From Dastarcus helophoroides (Eukaryota > Arthropoda > Insecta > Coleoptera > Bothrideridae): a stretch of 64,000 nt of DNA. Under the pieces are notes generated by a model. That model saw only the letters and a program-made list of their open reading frames with translations. It ran no database searches and was not told the DNA's origin. The translations under genes and the position numbers were made by a program. This document shows positions 21,880 to 32,401 of this stretch, piece by piece (the stretch's first letter is position 1; each line of letters begins with the position of its first letter). The DNA is taken from assembly GCA_028583605.1 (NCBI GenBank), contig CM053331.1, forward strand, positions 34,203,823-34,267,822. The letters run 5' to 3'.

Positions 21880-22590
21880 AGCCCTAGACCTACGTCACTT
21901 GTGCTGTTTGTAACCTTTTATAATTTGGACAAATTTTAAGAGATATTTTACATTACCAAATATTTTTTTTAATATTGGGGTTTTTTTGAGAGACATATTT
22001 GAAAAATGAACGTTTCAACAACCTGTATTTTAAAAACAGTACGTTTAAAAGGCGTCAGTTATATAATAAATATTTTTTTAACAATCTATTAGTTTTTACA
22101 TGGAAATAAGACCAGCGTCTATATTCAAACTGTTTTGAATACAAATTTAGACTCCATTAAGGGCGTCAGAGTCTTTAAAGCCAATATTAGCAACATAATG
22201 TCATATTAGGCAAAAAACTTGATTCGAAAAATTGTCTAGTTGAGTTTTGCGGCAAAAAAGAAACCAAGGAAGCTTGTTTATGTGCAAATGGATGGCGATA
22301 GAATTTTAATTGCTGCACCATAGAGAGCAAATCCGGTAAGAAAACGTACAAATCGATGAGGTTGGCATTCTTACAAGTTCTAACTTCTGGTCAATTTTGG
22401 ATTTGCAACTACCGACAAGAAGTAATAATTTAACTGACGTCACTTTTAAAGAACTTTATTATAAAAAAAGACCGCGGTTTTTATTTCACTTACAAATCCA
22501 TGCATTGCTCCAAATTTATGTTTAAATATGCAAATTTTCAAATTTCAAAAACTTCAAAATTCATTTTTTTTTTGGTGGTACGGACTGGTC
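21880..22590. other. Ordinary AT-rich DNA, nothing recognised
   Basis: No repeat from the main families, no gene-like reading frame and no paired termini were found here. Confidence 0.5.
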
Positions 22591-22592
22591 TT

Positions 22593-22790
22593 TGATTATC
22601 TTTAAAAACTGAAATACAAATCTTGTCACTTGAAACCAAGAAAGATTAAAAAACACAACAGAGGTTGCTCTAATGCAAGTATGTCTCTGAAGATGATAGC
22701 TTGGCAATCAAAACGCGTTAGAGCAACCTCTGTTGTGTTTTTTAATCTTTTTTGGTTTCAGGGGACAAGATTTGTATTTCAATTTTCGAA
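22593..22790. mobile_element. Inverted pair of the dispersed repeat family
   Basis: Two copies of the 14357-type repeat end face each other. About 80 bp at 22598-22677 (reading back through ACAACAGAGGTTGCTCTAA) are inverted against 22708-22790 (TTAGAGCAACCTCTGTTGT..TTTCAGGGGACAAGATTTG). The spacer holds a decayed copy of the hairpin motif (CTGAAGATGATAGC..GCAATCAAAAC). The outer segment GGTGGTACGGACTGGTC matches, in reverse, the GACCAGTCCGTTCCACC segment of the other copies. Confidence 0.75.
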
Positions 22791-22899
22791 GGTTCTAAAA
22801 CGAATTCAAAACTTAACTTGAAATATTAAAAAATATTTCAAGTTTAAACTGAAAAACTGTGGAGAATAATCTAGAAACTTCTAAAAAACTGGATGATAT

Positions 22900-24900
22900 T
22901 CGCGCCTTTATCTGCTTGAAAGAAGAGAAAGGATTCTTTTCGAAAATTTTTTCGAAGAATTGGATTTTTATCGTTTGAGTTGTACTGCAAATTTCGAAAT
23001 TTTGAAATGTTCGCTTTCTTTAAAATGTCAAGCTTTTCTCGTTGAACTCCAGAAATTTCAACTCTTTCTTAAAATTTTGACCAAATTTCGAATGTGTCAA
23101 AATTTTGACATTTTCGAAAATTTTTTGAAAGAATTGGATTTTTATCGTTCGAGTTGTATTGAAAAGTTGGAAATCTTAAACTATCCAGTTTCTGCAAAAC
23201 GGCAACCTTTTCTCGTTTGACGGCCAAAATTTCAACTTTTTCTCAAAATTTTGACTTAATTTTGAATGTGTCGAAATTTTCACTTTTTTAATATTCCAAC
23301 TTCTTTAAAATTCTGACTTTTTGTCCAGATTTTGATTTTTTTGGAAACTTTAATTTGTTGCCAATTTTCGTCTTTATTAAAAACTTTTTTGGAAATGTCA
23401 ACTTTTTTTGAACATTTTCTTTTCGAAATTTTAATTTTTTGCAAATATTTTGACTTAATTCCAAAGTTTTAAATTCTTTGGTACGACTTTCCAAATTGTT
23501 GACTTTATTTTTGAAAACGTTGACCATTCTTCAAAATAACCATCTTATTATTCGGAGATTATACTTTTTTTTGCAAATATGACTGTTTTTAAACTCGATG
23601 TTTGTCTTTATTAAAAATCTTTTTTAAAAATGTTAATTTTTCTTGAACATTTTTTTTCTAAAATTTAATTCTTCATAAATATTTTGACTTAATTTCCAAG
23701 TTTTGAATTCTTTAGTACGACTTTCCAAATTTTTGACCTTATTACTGAAAAATGTTGACCTTATTTTTGAAAATTTTGACCTTTCTTCAAAATTTCGACT
23801 TTTTCTCAAAATTCTGACTTTTATTTAGTAAATGAGATTTAATTGAAAATATCAACTTTTTTTGAAAATTATTACTTTTTTGAAAAATTAGGTTTTTTCA
23901 AAATTTTGATTTTGACATTTTAAGACTGTTTCAGATTTTTCATTTTTCTTGAAACGTTCGACCTTTTATTATAAAAATTTCAACTTTTTCTCGAAGATGT
24001 GACTTGATTAGAATTTGAACTTTTTTCGAAATCATCTTTTTTACCAAAATTTTGCCTTTTTTTAAAATTATCTATTTTTTAAAAAATTAGGTCTTTTCAA
24101 AATTTTGATTTTGACATTGTAACACTTTTTCAGAATTTTCATTTTTCTTGAAACGTTCGACCTTTTATCTTAAAAATTTCAACTTTTTCTCGAAGTTGTG
24201 ACCTGATTAGAATTTGAATTTTTTTCGAAATCAATCTCTTTTTTTAAAATTTCGAGTTTTTGTAAAAATTTTGACATTTTTTAAAAATTTTAATAGTTTT
24301 TTAGAATTTCGACTTTTTGTAAAAATTTTGACGCTTTTTCAAAATTCTTTCTCGAAACTTTAAGTTTTTGTAACTTCTACTTTTTAAAATATTTGACTGT
24401 TCCTGAAAATTTTAAATTTTATAGAAGATTTTGAGGCCTTAAAGTGGAAAGGTTTGAAATTTTGGATGAAAACTTACCTAAATTTTGATCTTAAATTCAG
24501 AATTTTAAAAATTAGTATTTTTTAGGTTTGCACTAGGAATTTTTTTTTCGAAAATTTCGACCTCTCAAAATTTCAACTTTTTCAAAATTAATTTTTTTTT
24601 ATAAATCCAATTATGTTGAAACATTTTTTATTGAAATTCTCTACATATTTTCAAAATATTTACCTTTTGGAAAATTTTCGCCTTTGTTCAAGTTTTTAAC
24701 TTTTTCTCGAAGATTCGACTTCTTTTGAAAATTTAGACTTTTTCGAAAATTTCGACCTTTTCTCAAAATTTCAAATTTTTCTTAGGGTTTTGACTTTTAT
24801 TTAGTAAATTAGTCTTTAATTAAAAATTTTGACTCTGTTGAAAATTATCACTTTTTTTGAAAAATTAGGTTTTTTCAAAATTTTGATTTTGACATTTTAA
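22900..24900. repeat. AT-rich repeat, T-rich polarity, with tandem blocks
   Basis: Quasi-periodic units again dominate. Longer tandem blocks occur: about 180 bp (GAATTGGATTTTTATCG at 22958 and about 23132), about 235 bp (GTCTTTATTAAAAA..TTT near 23370 and 23607) and about 195 bp (TTAGG..TTTTCAAAATTTTGATT near 23890 and 24090). A further copy of the last block runs directly into the assembly gap at 24901. No gene. Confidence 0.8.
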
Positions 24901-24910
24901 NNNNNNNNNN
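24901..24910. other. Assembly gap (10 N)
   Basis: Ten unresolved bases. The 45 bases before the gap repeat those at about 23875-23920, and the polarity of the AT-rich repeat changes across it. The gap size is probably nominal. Confidence 1.
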
Positions 24911-25340
24911 ATTAAAAAAAATCAAAATAATATTGATTGAAAGCCAACATTTCCAAAATATATAAAAATTTCTAAAAAAAAAGTCCAAGTTTACAAAAAG
25001 GACCAATTTATAAAAAATAGAAGTTATACCCAAATTTTGTCAAATGAAAGTTTTGAGCTTCAGAAACACGTCGAAATTTCAAAAATAAATGTCAGAAATC
25101 AGAAATTTTAAGGGAAAAAACCTAAAAAGTAGATGCAAAACTTCAATAACACTCGGAATGTGGAAAAAATAACGTTGTAGAAAAAACTTGTTATTTCTAA
25201 AAGAAAAAACAATGCAGAAAAAAAAGGTGAATTTTATGTATTCGGTCTCAAAAAAAAGGTGGCAGGAAAATATAATATAAGGGCTATATCAGAAGGGGAT
25301 GTTAGCCTCCCCAGGTCCAATGACCTCATTTCACTAGTGG
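24911..25340. repeat. AT-rich repeat, A-rich polarity, after the gap
   Basis: AAAAATTTCTAAAAAA and CGTCGAAATTTC-like units continue to about 25250, followed by ordinary sequence with no gene. Confidence 0.6.
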
Positions 25341-25873
25341 TATATCGGGTGTAACAGGATCATGGTACACCCCATTTTTTTCTTTATTTATAAAGATAAT
25401 GTAACCGAAGTTACAGCCAAAAAATTCAAAATATGCGGTTTCGATTTTAAGATTAATTCAGTAGGAACTTAAGATAGCTGTGAATAAAATAAAAAAGGGC
25501 GCTTCCTGACTTTTCCCAATTTAATTTTTTGCAGCGTTAATGTGATTGGTTAGAATTAATTAGCATGAGTCATGACCTTGGTTGAAAAATAAAATAGGAT
25601 CAAACAAATTTTCGATTTTTTAAAAATTATTTATTTTATATGTATTGTATTTAAAAAATTGAACAGATTCTAAAAATGTAATAATATACAAAGTATTCTA
25701 TTTAAAAACCAAAAGGTAGTATCAGTTTTAGCGAAAGTGGCAGCAGTAGGGATATCATTTTTGCGTCAACGTTTGACATTTTATAAGTACGTCAAGTGTA
25801 GCAAATTTAAAAAGTTTATCTTGATAAATAAAGTAAAATTAGGGTTTACGATGATCCTGTTATACCCGATATA
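25341..25873. mobile_element. MITE-like element, family 1
   Basis: The ends are inverted repeats of about 33 bp: TATATCGGGTGTAACAGGATC on the left and, in reverse, TATATCGGGTATAACAGGATC on the right, both continuing into CATSGTAMACCC. The outer bases GGTA/TACC extend the symmetry. There is no coding potential. Two related copies lie at 37966-38260 (opposite orientation) and 38345-38882. They share the internal phrases TTTTAGCGAAARTGGCAGCAGTAGG and TTAATTAG..ATGAGTCATGA. Confidence 0.8.
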
Positions 25874-25977
25874 CCAAATATTTACATAGTCAGTTGAGTA
25901 CTTTTGGTTCTATGGGAGTTTTCTATCCAAGTAATAGAATATTGTAACTATTAAACTTTTTTAACAGTTAAAACAAC

Positions 25978-26055
25978 AACAGACATTAAAAATTCCACGA
26001 TATTTCTATAAATATTTGCTACGACTGGACCCGGTTTCTTTTATATTAAACAAGT
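25978..26055 (-). mobile_element. Penelope-like terminal fragment
   Basis: On the minus strand this reads GAAACCGGGTCCAGTCGTAGC, then AAATATTTATAG and AATTTTTAATGTCTGTTG. It matches the ends at 31508-31685 and 48949-49118. The upstream half of the hairpin motif is missing here. Confidence 0.55.
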
Positions 26056-26583
26056 GTCGAAAAGTAAAGCTTTACTAAACGAGTGCAGCGTTTAAATACG
26101 AGATCGCAAAACGAGAGAGCAATTTAAAGCTATACGAGTTCATTAAAACTGCTTTTTCTCACGAGTTTGTTTATACAATTTTTTCGCATTTTGTTATAAT
26201 TATAAATAAAAAATTGGAGATATGGAAGCATTATAAACTTAAAAATTTAATATATTTATCTCTACTATTTCCCTAACCCAGTAACTTGACACGGCTCTGT
26301 TTATTTACATAAAAAGTCACATGTAATTATAAGCTGCTACTGAAAAGATTTGAGAAAACTGTGTCCAAGACATTTTAAGTGCCACTATAGAAGGGTCTTT
26401 GTGCATATTTTATGTCCAAATGTGGTTCATTGACAGTGATAGTTGCTAAGTGGTAAAGTGACGTATCTGTGGGGTAGAGTGCCACTTTATTAAGCGATTT
26501 TTAGTGAAGTAAGGTGGCAAGTTATCTGTCAAAATGCAAAAAAATATGTTCTTTGGTATTCTAGACAATTACTCTTGCATTTT
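26056..26583. other. Ordinary AT-rich DNA
   Basis: No gene, repeat family or RNA was recognised. TGTCACACTGACATCATC-type sequence near the mariner belongs to the element itself, further right. Confidence 0.4.
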
Positions 26584-26585
26584 TA

Positions 26586-28000
26586 CCGAAATATCAAAAA
26601 TTATCTTGGTCAAGGGTGGTTGTGGAATGTAAAACGTGTGTCTTACTTTACGTTTGAAATAATTATGTCACTGTCACACTGACATCATCAATAACCTACA
26701 AATGTCACACCCATTTATTTCAGTTGTAAAACAATAATGAACTACAAACTATGAAATAACGGTTTTAGTAACAAGAACAACTAAATTACAGTAATTGTTG
26801 GAAATGTCCCCCGTTTTGTTCGATGCACAAGTTGACGCGCCTGCTCATGCTGTAAAAAGCGTTTTGCGGCATTTCTGGCGTTATGGTTGCACATTGTTGA
26901 ACAATTCTTTGTTGCAGTTCTTGCAAATTATTTATTGGAGTTGCGAAAATCTTGTTTTTTAAGTAAGGAAATATAAAATAGTCCATAATTGTCAAACAAG
27001 GTGATCTCGGAGGAAACTCAACTTCTGTAAGCAAACTTATCAGCCGGTCATCAAAAAACTCGCGGAGGAAAGCAATATTTTCTCGTGTAGTATGTGCACC
27101 GTCGTGCTGGAAATAACCGTACCAAAGTTCATCATCGTTTAACTGTTGCACAAATTCAGCCAAAAAGTTGTGTCTGTACCTTTCTGCGTTGACGGTGAAA
27201 TAAAAAAAAATTGGCCCAATTATTCTTCTGCGGAAACTGCTATCCAAACACCAATTTTTTGAGCATGTAGTGGCGATTCAGTAAAAACATAAGGGTTATC
27301 ATTGCTCCACATTCGCATATTTTCAGAATTGATGTATCCCGAAAGGTGGAACCACGTTCGTCAGAAAAAAAGTTAAGTCCAGAAGATCGTCATTCATTAA
27401 ATTATTGAGAAACCAATGGCAGTAAGTAAGGCGGCTGAGGTAGTCTGCGAACAGAAGAGCTTGATATGCTTGCATCTTATATGGATGCATGTTCAAGTTT
27501 TTCTTTAAAATCTTTTGGCATGTTCCATAAGAAAGTCCAATTTCCTGAGAAAGACGTTTCAAAGGTTTTGCAGGCTCCTCTTCCATACGTTGACGAACGT
27601 CATTGACAACTTCTTTTGTACGAAATCTTGGTCTACCAGCATCTTTTTAATGAGTCACACAACCAGTTTCGCGAAACACTTCAAAGCAATTTGTAAGGCA
27701 CGCATAAAAATTGTCCGGTAATATTGTCACGTTTGGAAAGTGCTCTCGAAAATTTTCCAAGCACAAACGTTGACTGCATTGCCAATTTCCATTGACTAGC
27801 GCACCCGTTCGAAAATAGGCTTCAAGCATGAAAATTTTGTGCTGTGTGGAAAGAGGCATGATTCAAAAACTGGATTAGAAAATTTCAGCACAATGACTTG
27901 ACAGATTCTGACACAACAAAACATATTCAAAAATTTAAAATAAGACACACGTTTTACATTCCACAACTACTCTTGACCAAGATAATTTTTGATATCCCGG
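26586..28000. mobile_element. Full-length, inactive mariner-like element
   Basis: Terminal inverted repeats of 60 bp (26586-26645 and 27941-28000) match with about four mismatches. They start CCGRRATATCAAAAATTATC and end GTAAAACGTGTGTCTTA. TA dinucleotides flank both ends (26584-26585, 28001-28002), the target duplication of the Tc1/mariner superfamily. The 1,415-bp element encodes one transposase on the minus strand, broken by a stop and small indels. Sixty-base ends are longer than the roughly 28 bp of classical mariners. Confidence 0.93.
26786..27859 (-). pseudogene. Broken transposase of the mariner-like element (Tc1/mariner superfamily)
   Basis: The gene starts with ATG at 27859 (MPLSTQHKIFMLEAYF). 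Its N-terminal helix-turn-helix part resembles the DUF4817-type domain of insect transposases. A TAA at 27649-27647 interrupts it after VTH, and the frame continues with GRPRFRTKEVV and a second helix-turn-helix (LSQEIGLSYGTCQKIL). Near 27345 two single-base deletions shift the frame just at the first catalytic Asp (FFSDE), and a third indel near 27225 restores it. The rest is intact to the stop at 26786. The second Asp is in FQHDGAH and the third in LTIMDYFIFPYLK, 39 residues between them. With these lesions the protein cannot be made. The inverted repeats are still nearly identical, so it died fairly recently. Confidence 0.9.
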
Positions 28001-28002
28001 TA

Positions 28003-29030
28003 TGATTAAATTAAATTTAGGCCCAATTATAGCTATTAATGTAACGAGATTATTTAAATCGCTAGTAGTCGAGTTACATTCAAAGCTTTATCTCATCACT
28101 GACAACGATGCCATACATCAAATTTTTAAAATAAAATTTGTATCTAGGGTAGTATCATAGGCAACTAACGTACCATAATTAAAATTAACGTATTATGTGC
28201 TACTAACTTATTACGAAGCTGCCATAATATTATAAGGTTAATAATTATCAATAAAGATTTAACTTAACGGACACGTAATTTTCAATGATACCATAAAAGT
28301 CAGTAAATCTTGTTTCTGGGAATAGCACCGTTGATTCTAAACATATAAAATGAATGCTAATGCATACATCCTTAGAAAATCCCCTACTAGAGTGGAATTT
28401 AATTTTCCCATAATGCAGTCGCAGGCAAAAAAATTAATGTCAGGTTTTTATTTTGATTAATCGTCAGCACGTTGGATACTTAAGATACTTTCATAAAAGT
28501 TTCCACTCTTTTTCAGTAAACACTTTAAAAATTAATTTCATTCTTCACTACTTTTTACTAAACTTTCCAAGCTGAAAGTTCCACCCGGAAAATTAAGGGA
28601 TAAACGTGCGATGAAAGACTCCCAGTTTTTGTGTGCTTGTGTTATATTTGAACGAAACGATATTTGATGTTTAATCCGAAACCAATCTGGATTTTAATTA
28701 GATGGATGTATACAGTATCCTGGCGATTACTGATCCCTTTCGAGAGGAAAATTTCAACATATGTTTCAAATAATATGCCAATATGCCAAATATTATTCCT
28801 AATATCGACACTATCTCTCTGTTTGGTCAAAAAAGGAACGAAACTAACTACCAAAAAATTGGTGTTTTCTACTAGGGTACTTTGTGTAAAGTAAAATAAT
28901 TAACTTGCAAGGCACATGTAACGTTTTCACAAAATGTAAAATATTTGCACTTGTTATGTACTTCATTCATATACTGAGTAACCATCGCGTAGCGTCGCGT
29001 CGTAGAGATTGATCGAAACCAAATATCTGA
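28003..29030. other. Ordinary DNA, no gene recognised
   Basis: Two overlapping frames of about 70 codons on opposite strands (28642-28894) have no recognisable features. Nothing else was seen. Confidence 0.45.
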
Positions 29031-31480
29031 TAGAAATTGAAACAGAGCTTTAATTTAGAAATCACAATCTTAAGTTGCAATATTGTGAAAGTTTTTTAAT
29101 AATATATTTCGAACTTTTTCCTTGAAATAACGATATTATTTCCAAATTTCAACTTAAAAATCTAACTTTCGAAAAATATTTTTGCACAAATTTGGCAATT
29201 TTTTTAACTTAATCTTTACATAATTGTCTAAAACGTCAAAATTTTACCCTTTAAGGAAAAATTTAAACTTAGGCTGGACTCACACGCTTTCGGAACTCAG
29301 ATTAGGTTTCCCAAACAGAAATTTAGATTCAGAATTGAGTCGCTGTCCACACTCGCACGTAGTCCTGATATTTCATAGAAAAAATTTATTTATCCAGTGC
29401 CCGAATATTTGATCCTGAAACCTAATCAAGATTTTGTTATATATACGACCGGCTTTAAGCTTCAAATATCGAGAATAATGTGTTTGAAAGTTGATCAAAT
29501 GTTTCTTCAGGTTTAATCTCAAATTTCCGATTGCCATTTAAAAAAAATATAAAATTTCTAGAAGATTCAAAATATAAAAAATATTTTTTAGAGTTTTAGG
29601 AATTTCCCCTTTTTTTGCAAAATTAATTTTAAAAATTAAAATTTCAATTTTAAAGCTATAAATAAAAATTAATTCACGTTTTGCATTTTTTAAAAAAGTC
29701 AAAATTTGGAATAATTTAAAAATTCTAAACTTTTTTCCGAAGAAAGTTTTATAAACTTGTTAAAGCTTTCTTTTTCAAATTTTTACTTGATTTTGAAACT
29801 TAGGAATTTTTATTTCTTTCTGAAGAGGTTAATTCTGAAATTGAAATTTTAAAAGCTAAGTTAAAAATTTTGCGATATAATTTAAAATTTCGACATTTTT
29901 TCCGAACCATTAAAAATAAGGCATTAAATTTGAATTTGTTTTACGTCAGAATTTTCAGTTTGAAATCAAAAATTTTAATTGCTTGTCAAAATTTTGAATC
30001 TATTTCTTCGATGTTCAATTTTGTCACAGACATTTCAATTCAAAGTTAAAATAAAAAAATAGGAAAAAATTTGGAAATTTGGGCCAGAAATCAAAATTTT
30101 TCAAAATTTTATTTTTTTTAGCAAAAAATCAAAAATTTCCTTAGGGCTTTTTTAAATTTTTTAAATAAAAATATTTAGAATTTAAGAATTTTGATTTCGT
30201 TCTGGGATTTTTAATTTTATACTTTGAATTTTAAAAATAAACTATAAATTTTGCTGTTAAATCTAAAGCCTCTGCTTTTTCCCAGACTGCTGACTTTATA
30301 TTCGCGTAACTTACTGTTAGACATTGACCCCGAAAATTGTTTTATTTTAAATTTTATCATTATAGAACAAATATTCCAATTTCATTTCAAAAGGTTTAAC
30401 CTGTTTCTTGAAATTTTGACTTCATCCTCAACATCTCGTTAAAGCAAGACAAAAAACAAAATAATAAATATGTTTTATATTTAAATTTGAAATAAGAAAT
30501 TTTCACATTTATTCTTTAAATGAGGAATTTTAAATTAAATATTTATATATAATTTTAACATTTATGAAATTCTGACTTCAGTAATGAAATTTTGACTTTA
30601 ATAACGAAATTTCTACTTTAATGTTGAAATTGACAAAAATGGCAATTTTAAGTTTAAAATTGCAATTTTAAATGTCAAAGATTTAAAAAAAGTAAATATT
30701 TAAAATATGTAATATAAGAATAAGTTTCTGAATATTTTTTTTATGAATCAAAAAATTCGCTTTTTGCCAATTTTTATATTTTTATTTTTCAGCTTTGGAT
30801 TTATATAAGGGCTTTAAACCGGAAACAAACCGAAAACTGAAAAAAAAACCGTTATTTTCGCTGGAACTAGCAGCGGAACGAAACCGAAAAACATTTCGGT
30901 TTATTTCGGTTCGTCGAATTTATATACTTAAAAGAGTTTTTATTTTGTAATTTTTAAGATTGAAATTTTTTTTGAAATTTCAAAATTTTACACAATTCCA
31001 TGCAACTTCCTGTCATCTTCACCTTTTATTTCTGATTAGACTAGATTAGAAACTCACAATTTCCACATTTTCTAGAAAATCTTAATTTCATTCTCAAAAT
31101 TTCAACCCAAATTAAAATTTTAAGTTTTAACTTAAAACTTTTTTTTAGGATTTTTGATCTTTTATTAAAATTTGGACTTTTATCTGGAAATTACTTCAAA
31201 TATTTCGTTTCTTCTCCTAAAATTTCGAGTTTAAAATGAAAAAAACTTCTTCTGTTATATTTTTGGTACTAGGTGCTTACATTCAAGCTAGGGAAACTCG
31301 GTTTTTCATACAATTTTTATTTGAAAATTTGAGTTTTTCTGAAACTTTCTTAGGAAACTTTTTTAAAAAATTCCAAATTTACCCCATTCTTTAAATTTCA
31401 ATTTTCTTTTCCTAATTTGATATTCTTATTCATTGAAGTTATTAGTCAAATTTTTGATTTTTCGTGATTTTTTCCTAACT
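29031..31480. repeat. AT-rich repeat, mostly T-rich polarity, heavily diverged
   Basis: The quasi-periodic units are more degenerate than elsewhere (AAATTTTGACTTTA, AAAATTTCAAC). A short self-complementary ACCGAAA/TTTCGGT cluster lies at about 30820-30915. The segment 29270-29440 is less AT-rich (GGCTGGACTCACACGCTTTC) but shows no coding or paired ends. Confidence 0.6.
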
Positions 31481-31507
31481 ATTAAACTTTATAACCGATT
31501 AAAAAGC

Positions 31508-31685
31508 AACAGATATTAAAAATTTCAAAATATCTGGATAAATATTTGTTAACACCGGACCAGGTTTCGCATTACTGCATCATCGGAGGTTATACCAGCA
31601 ATTTGTTTAGCCGTTGTTATGCAAACAAACTCCATGGATTACAGATTCCTACAAATATTCCACCTAATCCGAATTCTCGTCGGAA
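31508..31685 (-). mobile_element. Penelope-like terminal (pLTR-type) fragment with hairpin motif
   Basis: It is homologous along its length to 48949-49118, which lies beyond the GIY-YIG region of a PLE. On the minus strand (31547-31585) it reads CGATGA, T, GCA, GTAA, TGC, GAAAC, CTG, GTC: a 3-bp stem closed by a GNRA-type loop, a GAAAC strand and a GTC. The corresponding stem at 48987-49024 is GCT-GAAA-AGC, a compensatory change. No coding sequence accompanies this copy. Confidence 0.65.
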
Positions 31686-32349
31686 AAGTTGGGATTTTTA
31701 ATAAATTATATTAAAAATAAAAACCTAACCTTTCTTAAAAACTGCAAAACTGTTGAAAATTAAAAAAAACAAAGTTTTTAGAGGCGTATTTTTGTGAAAC
31801 ATTTTTTAAGTAAAGTCAAATTTAAAAAACAGTCAAAATTTAAAATAAAATAGTCGAAACCCTAGAAAATGACGAATTACGAGAGAACTTTTGCGAAAAA
31901 AATCTAAATTTTGAGAGAATGTTTTATCTTAAATTCATTTCTAAATTTTTCAGGTTTTATCAAAATTTAGAAAAAGAGCAAATTTTAGGAAAAATATTGA
32001 TTTTTTTTTTGTCTTGACTCCTTAGTTAGAGGAAAACTGCCGCCGCCCTACCTTGCCTCAACGGACGTCAGAAAATGTCAAATATTGTGATACACATCAA
32101 CATTTTGACAAACAAGTTGAAACTTTCAGAAATTTGGATTAAAAAAGGTTTGAAATTCACAAAGAAGTTTTCTTCCTAATTTTTGACCTTTCACAAAAAT
32201 TTTAAATTTTTTTCCATAATAATTATTCTTTTTTATTTCGATTGTTTATTTTAAGTAGCTAATTTTTAATAGTACTTTTGTTATTTTTGTTTTGTTAATG
32301 GAGACTTTATAGTAAGTGTTAATCATCTAACCCACCCTTCATATTTTTG
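31686..32349. repeat. AT-rich repeat remnants
   Basis: A-rich polarity units (GTCAAAATTTAAAATAAA) run to about 32010, then mixed sequence. No gene. Confidence 0.5.
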
Positions 32350-32401
32350 TCACATGCAGCCTTGTAGTTAGCCCGCTGTAAAAAAAGGTTGCTCATCCCT
32401 G
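32350..32401. mobile_element. Candidate right end of a hAT-like element
   Basis: Read in reverse the end is CAGGGATGAGCAACCTTTTT, followed by ACAGCGGGCTAACTACAAGG, a typical hAT-type terminus. The adjacent 8 bases are ATTTAGAA (32402-32409). The same 8-mer occurs at 29053-29060 but without a matching terminus, so the left partner is not established. Confidence 0.45.
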
